Assembly: GCA_905221605.1 (NCBI GenBank)
Contig: CAJNDS010000868.1
Coordinates: 188,001 to 252,000, forward strand
DNA length: 64,000 nt
Source: Symbiodinium natans
Taxonomy: Eukaryota; Sar; Dinophyceae; Suessiales; Symbiodiniaceae
Reading direction: 5' to 3'
The translations under genes and the position numbers were made by a program. The notes below the pieces were generated by a model. The model was not told the origin of the DNA. It worked only from the letters and a program-made list of their open reading frames with translations, and searched no databases. Below are positions 58,901-64,000 of this stretch, piece after piece. How positions within the stretch are numbered: position 1 is the stretch's first letter; each line of letters opens with the position of its first letter.

Positions 58901-61900
58901 GGTTTTCCCAGGTCTGCTTGCTCTGCGAAAAGGTTCTATGGCCCGAATCTGGGTTTCAAGTTTAAGGTTTTCCCAGGTCTGCTTGCTCTGCGCACAGGTT
59001 CTTTGGCCAGAGTCGGGTTTTCAAGTTTAAGGTTTTCCCAGGTCTGCTTGCTCTGCGAAAAGGTTCTATGGCCCGAATCTGGGTTTCAAGTTTAAGGTTT
59101 TCCCAGGCCTGCTTGCTCTGCGAAAAAGGTTCTATGGCCCGAGTCTGGGTTTCAAGTTTAAGGTTTTCCCAGGTCTGCTTGCTCTGTGGAAAGGCTCTAT
59201 GGCCCGAATCTGGGTTTCAAGTTTAAGGTTTTCCCAGGTCTGCTTGCTCTGCGAAAAGGTTCTATGGCCCGAATCTGGGTTTCAAGTTTAAGGTTTTCCC
59301 AGGTCTGCTTGCTCTGCGCAAAGGCTTTATGGCCCGAATCTGGGTTTCAAGTTTAAGGTTTTCCCAGGTCTGCTTGCTCTGCGAAAAGGTTCTATGGCCC
59401 GAATCTGGGTTTCAAGTTTAAGGTTTTCCCAGGTCTGCTTGCTCTGCGAAAAGGTTCTATGGCCCGAATCTGGGTTTCAAGCTTAAGGTTTTCCCAGGTC
59501 TGCTTGCTCTGCGAAAAGGTTCTATGGCCCGAATCTGGGTTTCAAGTTTAAGGTTTTCCCAGGCCTGCTTGCTCTGCGAAAAGGTTCTATGGCCCGAATC
59601 TGGGTTTCAAGTTTAAGGCTTTCCCAGGGCCCGAATCTTTTCCCAGGTCTGCTTGCTCTGCGAAAAGTTCTATGGCCCGAATCTGGGTTTCAGTTTAGGT
59701 TTTCCCAGGTCTGCTTGCTGCGAAAAGGTTCTGCCCGAAAAGTTTAAGGTTTCCCAGGTCTGCTTGCTCTGCGAAAAGGTTCTATGGCCCGAATCTGGGT
59801 TTCAAGTTTAAGGTTTTCCCAGGTCTGCTTGCTCTGCGAAAAGGTTCTATGGCCCGAATCTGGGTTTCAAGCTTAAGGTTTTCCCAGGTCTGCTTGCTCT
59901 GCGAAAGGTTCTATGGCCCGAATCTGGGTTTCAAGTTTAAGGTTTTCCCAGGTCTGCTTGTTCTGCGAAAAGGTTCTATGGCCCGAATCTGGGTTTCAAG
60001 TTTAAGGTTTTCCCAGGTCTGCTTGCTCTGCGAAAAGGTTCTATGGCCCGAATCTGGGTTTCAAGTTTAAGGTTTTGCCAGGCCTGCTTGCTCTGCGAAA
60101 AGGTTCTATGGCCCGAATCTGGGTTTCAAGTTTAAGGTTTTCCCAGGTCTGCTTGCTCTGCGAAAAGGTTCTATGGCCCGAATCTGGGTTTCAAGTTTAA
60201 GGTTTTCCCAGGTCTGCTTGCTCTGCGAAAAGGTTCTGTGGCCCGAATCTGGGTTTCAAGTTTAAGTTTTTCCCAGGTCTGCTTGCTCTGCGAAAAGGTT
60301 CTATGGCCCGAATCTGGGTTTCAAGTTTAAGGTTGTCCCAGGTCTGCTTGCTCTGCGAAAAGGTTCTTTCTATGGCCCGAATCTGGATTTCAAGTTTAAG
60401 GTTTTCCCAGGCCTGCTTGCTCTGCGAAAAGGTTCTGTGGCCCGAATCTGGGTTTCAAGTTTAAGGTTTTCCCAGGTCTGCTTGCTTTGCGAAAAGGTTC
60501 TATGGCCCGAATCTGGGTTTCAAGTTTAAGGTTCTCCCAGGTCTGCTTGCTCTGCGAAAGGGTTCTATGGCCCGAATCTGGGTTTCAAGTTTAAGGTTTT
60601 CCCAGGTCTGCTTGCTCTGCGAAAGGCTCTATGGCCCGAATCTGGGTTTCAAGTTCAAGGTTTTCCCAGGTCTGCTTGCTCTGCGAAAAGGTTCTATGGC
60701 CCGAATCTGGGTTTCAAGTTTAAGGTTTTCCCAGGTCTGCTTGCTCTGCGAAAAGGCTCAATGGCCCGCATCTGGGTTTCAAGTTTAAGGTTTTCCCAGG
60801 TCTGCTTGCTCTGCGAAAAGGCTCTATGGCCCGAATCTGGGTTTCAAGTTTAAGGTTTTGCCAGGTCTGCTTGCTCTGTGAAAAGGTTCTATGGCCCGAA
60901 TCTGGGTTTCAAGTTTAAGGTTTTCCCAGGTCTGCTTGCTCTGCGAAAAGGCTCTATGGCCCGAATCTGGGTTTCAAGTTTAAGGTTTTCCCAGGTCTGC
61001 TTGCTCTGCGAAAAGGCTCTATGGCCCGAATCTGGGTTTCAAGTTTAAGGTTTTCCCAGGTCTGCTTGCCTTGCGAAAAGGTTCTACGGCCCGAATCTGG
61101 GTTTCAAGTTTAAGGTTTTGCCAGGTCTTGCTTGCTCTGCGAAAAGGCTCTATGGCCCGAATCTGGGTTTCAAGTTTAAGGTTTTGCCAGGCCTGCTTGC
61201 TCTGCGAAAAGGTTCTGTGGCCCGAATCTGGGTTTCAAGTTTAAGGTTTTCCCAGGTCTGCTTGCTCTGCGAAAAGGTTCTATGGCCCGAATCTGGGTTT
61301 CAAGTTTAAGTTTTCCCAGGTCTGCTTGCTCTGCGAAAAATGTTCTATGGCCCGAGTCTGGGTTTCAAGTTTAAGGTTTTCCCAGGTCTGCTTGCTCTGT
61401 GGAAAGGCTCTATGGCCCGAATCTGGGTTTCAAGTTTAAGGTTTTCCCAGGTCTGCTTGCCTTGCGAAAAGGCTCTATGGCCCGAATCTGGGTTTCAAAT
61501 TTAAGGTTTTCCCAGGTCTGCTTGCTCTGCGAAAAGGCTCCATGGCCCGAATCTGGGTTTCAAGTTTAAGGTTTTCCCAGGTCTGCTTGCTCTGCGAAAA
61601 GGTTCTATGGCCCGAATCTGGGTTTCAAGTTTAAGGTTTTCCCAGGTCTTGCTTGCTCTGTGGAAAGGCTCTATGGCCCGAATCTGGGTTTCAAGTTTAA
61701 GGTTTTCCCAGGTCTGCTTGCTCTGCGAAAAGGTTCTTTGGCCCGAGTCGGGGTTTCAAGTTTGACAGTTTGAGGTTTTCCCAGGTCTGCTTGCTCTGCG
61801 AAAAGGTTCTATGGCCCGAATCTGGGTTACAAGTTTAAGCTTTCCCAGGTTTGCTTGCTCTGCGAAAAGGTCCTATGGCCCGAATCCGGGATTCAAGTTT

Positions 61901-64000
61901 TAGGTTTTCCCAGGTCTGCTTGCTCTGCAAAAAGGTTCTATGGCCCGAATCCGGGTTTCAAGTTTTAGGTTTCCCCAGGTCTGCTGGCTCTGCGAAAAGG
62001 TTCTATGGCCCGAATCTGGGTCTCAAGCTTAAGGTTTTCCCAGGCCTGCTTGCTCTGCGAAAAGGTTCTATGGCCCGAATCTGGGTTTCAATTTCAAGGT
62101 TTTCCCAGGTTTGCTTGCTCTGCGAAAAGGCTCTATGGCCCGAATCTGGGTTTCAAGTTTAAGGTTTTCCCAGGCCTGCTTGCTCTGCGAAAAGGTTCTG
62201 TGGCCCGAATCTGGGTTTCAAGTTTAAGGTTTTCCCAGGTCTGCTTGCTCTGCGAAAAGGTTCTATGGCCCGAATCTGGGTTTCAAGTTTAAGGTTTTCC
62301 CAGGTCTGCTTGCCTTGCGAAGAGGTTCTATGGCCCGAATTTGGGTTTCAAGTTTAAGGTTTTCCCAGGTCTGCTTGCTCTGCGAAAAGGTTCTATGGCG
62401 CGAATCTGGGTTTCAATTTTCAAGGTTTTCCCAGGTATCTGGGTTTCAAGTTTAAGGTTTTCCCAGGTTTGCTTGCTCCTCGAAAAGGCTCTATGGCCCG
62501 AATCTCGGTTTTGAAATTTAAGGTTTTCCCAGGTCTGCTTGCTCTGCGAAGGTTTTCCCAAGTCTGCTTGCTCTTCGAAAAGGTTCTATGGCCCGAATCT
62601 GGGTGTCAACTTTAAGGTTTTCCCAGGCCTGCTTGCTCTGCGAAAAGGTTCTATGGCCCGAATCTGGGTTTCAAGTTTAAGGTTTTCCCAGGTCTGCTTG
62701 CTCTGCGAAAAGGCTCTATGGCCCGAATCTGGGTTTCAAGTTTAAGGTTTCCCAGGTCTGCTTGCTCTGCGAAAAGGTTCTATGGCCCGAATCTGGGTTT
62801 CAAGTTTAAGGTTTTCCCAGGCCTGCTTGCTCTGCGAAAAGGTTCTATGACCCGAATCTGGGTTTCAAGTTTAAGGTTTTCCCAGGTCTGCTTGCCTTGC
62901 GAAAAGGTTTTATGGCCCGAATCTGGGTTTCAAGTTTAAGGTTTTGCCAGGTCTTGCTTGCTCTGCGAAAAGGCTCTATGGCCCGAGTCTGGGTTTCAAG
63001 TTTAAGGTTTTCCCAGGCCTGCTTGCTCTGCGAAAAGGTTCTGTGGCCCGAATCTGGGTTTCAAGTTTAAGGTTTTCCCAGGTCTGCTTGCTCTGCGAAA
63101 AGGTTCTATGGCCCGAGTCGGGGTTTCAAGTTTAAGGTTTTCCCAGGTCTGCTTGCTCTGCGAAAAGGCTCTATGGCCCGAATCTGGGTTTCAAGTTTAA
63201 GGTTTTCCCAGGCCTGCTTGCTCTGCGAAAAGGTTCTATGGCCCGAATCTGGGTGTCAACTTTAAGGTTTTCCCAGGCCTGCTTGCTCTGCGAAAAGGTT
63301 CTATGGCCCGAATCTGGGTTTCAAGTTTAAGGTTTTCCCAGGTCTGCTTGCTCTGTGGAAAGGTTCTATGGCCCGAATCTGGGTTTCAAGTTTAAGGTTT
63401 TCCCAGGCCTGCTTGCTCTGCGAAAAGGCTCTATGGCCCGAATCTGGGTTTCAAGTTGAAGGTTTTCCCAGGTCTGCTTGCTCTGCGAAAAGGTTCTATG
63501 GCCCGAATCTGGGTCTCAAGTTTAAGGTTTTCCCAGGTCTGCTTGCTCTGCGAGAAGGTTCTATGGCCCGAATCTGGGTTTCAAGTTTAAGGTTTTCCCA
63601 GGTCTGCTTGCTCTGCGAAAAGGTTCTATGGCCCGAATCTGGGTTTCAAGTTTAAGGTTTTCCCAGGTCTGCTTGCCTTGCGAAAAGGTTCTATGGCCCG
63701 AATCTGGGTTTCAAGTTTAAGGTTCTCCCAGGACTGCTTGCTCTGCGAAAAAGGTTCTATGGCCCGAGTCTGGGTTTCAAGTTTAAGGTTTTCCAGGTCT
63801 GCTTGCTCTGCGAAAACTCCCGATTTTCTGTGCGTTGCAAGCACAGTTCTATGGCCCGAATCTGGGTTTCACGTTTAAGGTTTTCCCAGGTCTGCTTGCT
63901 CTGCGAAAAGGCTCTATGGCCCGAATCTGGGTTTCAAGTTTAAGGTTTTCCCAGGTCTGCTGGCTCTGCGAAAAGGTTCTATGGCCCGAGTCTGGGTTTC
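55927..64000 (+). repeat. 65-bp tandem satellite, about 124 copies, runs off the window
   Basis: Unit begins GCGAAAAGGTTCTATGGCCC, continues GAATCTGGGTTTCAAG, TTTAAGGTTTTCCC, and ends AGGTCTGCTTGCTCT. The spacing of GGCCCGAATC at 56041, 56106 and 56171 gives exactly 65 bp. Copies are mostly over 90% alike by eye, with recurrent variants (GGTCTG/GGCCTG, GGTTCT/GGCTCT, TGCTCT/TGCCTT). Because 65 is not a multiple of 3, each frame cycles through the unit and meets TAA (GTTTAAGG) at least every third copy, which produces the recurring 60-117 codon frames. These are not genes. Confidence 0.97.

Noticed and set aside
56494-63878. Many open frames of 60-140 codons, such as MARIWVSSLRFSQVCLLCEK
   Set aside because: They are translations of the 65-bp satellite; the same peptide recurs with each cycle and stops at the TAA in the unit.
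55927-64000. CRISPR array
   Set aside because: Units are contiguous with no unique spacers, and the unit is 65 bp of near-identical sequence.
1-64000. tRNA or rRNA genes
   Set aside because: I looked for familiar cloverleaf and rRNA core words and saw none; a covariance-model scan would be needed to exclude them.

Overview
The window looks like nuclear DNA of a dinoflagellate, most likely a symbiodiniacean or close relative. Three things support this. First, a near-complete relic of the dinoflagellate spliced leader lies on the minus strand at 1901-1922 (19 of 22 positions fit). Second, protein-guided exon joining shows many very short introns that use GC (sometimes GA) rather than GT donors. 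Third, genes are sparse and separated by microsatellites, G/C homopolymers and satellite DNA, and every gene I can identify lies on the plus strand, as in dinoflagellate unidirectional gene arrays. The species cannot be named from this sequence alone.

Layout. 1-2900: no gene recognised; a ~53-bp minisatellite and the spliced-leader relic. ~3000-4130: an FkbM-family methyltransferase in several exons. 4140-10550: no secure gene; an AT-rich ORF-free block (4870-5690), TA and CT microsatellites, one doubtful minus-strand ORF, and inverted 8-bp repeats. 10560-11492: a two-exon MgtC/SapB membrane protein. 11836-12882: an intronless type II thioesterase-like alpha/beta hydrolase with an N-terminal SH3-like module. 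13640-18335: a calcium-dependent protein kinase (CDPK) of about 20 small exons that can be joined in frame from the N-terminal extension through the kinase domain to four EF hands. ~20009-20520: exons of an unidentified gene. 20544-22240: a GTC trinucleotide array and an AAGAAC hexanucleotide array. ~23030-23880: a CCCH zinc-finger gene.

25392-46050 is the centre of interest. It is a plus-strand series of exons that reads as one giant modular enzyme, with at least the ThDP-to-ligase joint in frame. Order: N-terminal membrane anchor; two tandem thiamine-diphosphate (ThDP) enzyme units of the acetolactate-synthase class; acyl-AMP ligase; ketoreductase; acyl carrier protein; ketosynthase; a degenerate acyltransferase lacking the nucleophilic Ser; a second ketoreductase; three tandem ACPs on a 306-bp unit; and a membrane tail made of three (transmembrane pair plus hexapeptide beta-helix) repeats like the C-terminus of poly-lysine-synthetase (Pls/PosA) NRPSs. 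I know of no described enzyme with this order. The likely logic is ThDP-dependent acyloin or decarboxylative chemistry and/or adenylation to load a carrier, one reducing extension by the KS, and processing by the membrane-bound tail. The thioesterase 13 kb upstream could be an editing or release partner.

48576-49760 is an intronless EngB/YihA-type GTPase. 51400-51925 is a CT/CA microsatellite. 53530-53990 is an AT-rich islet with a foreign-looking minus-strand ORF. From about 55930 to the window end runs a 65-bp tandem satellite (about 124 copies) that continues past the edge. No rRNA, tRNA, CRISPR or bacterial-type operon was seen.
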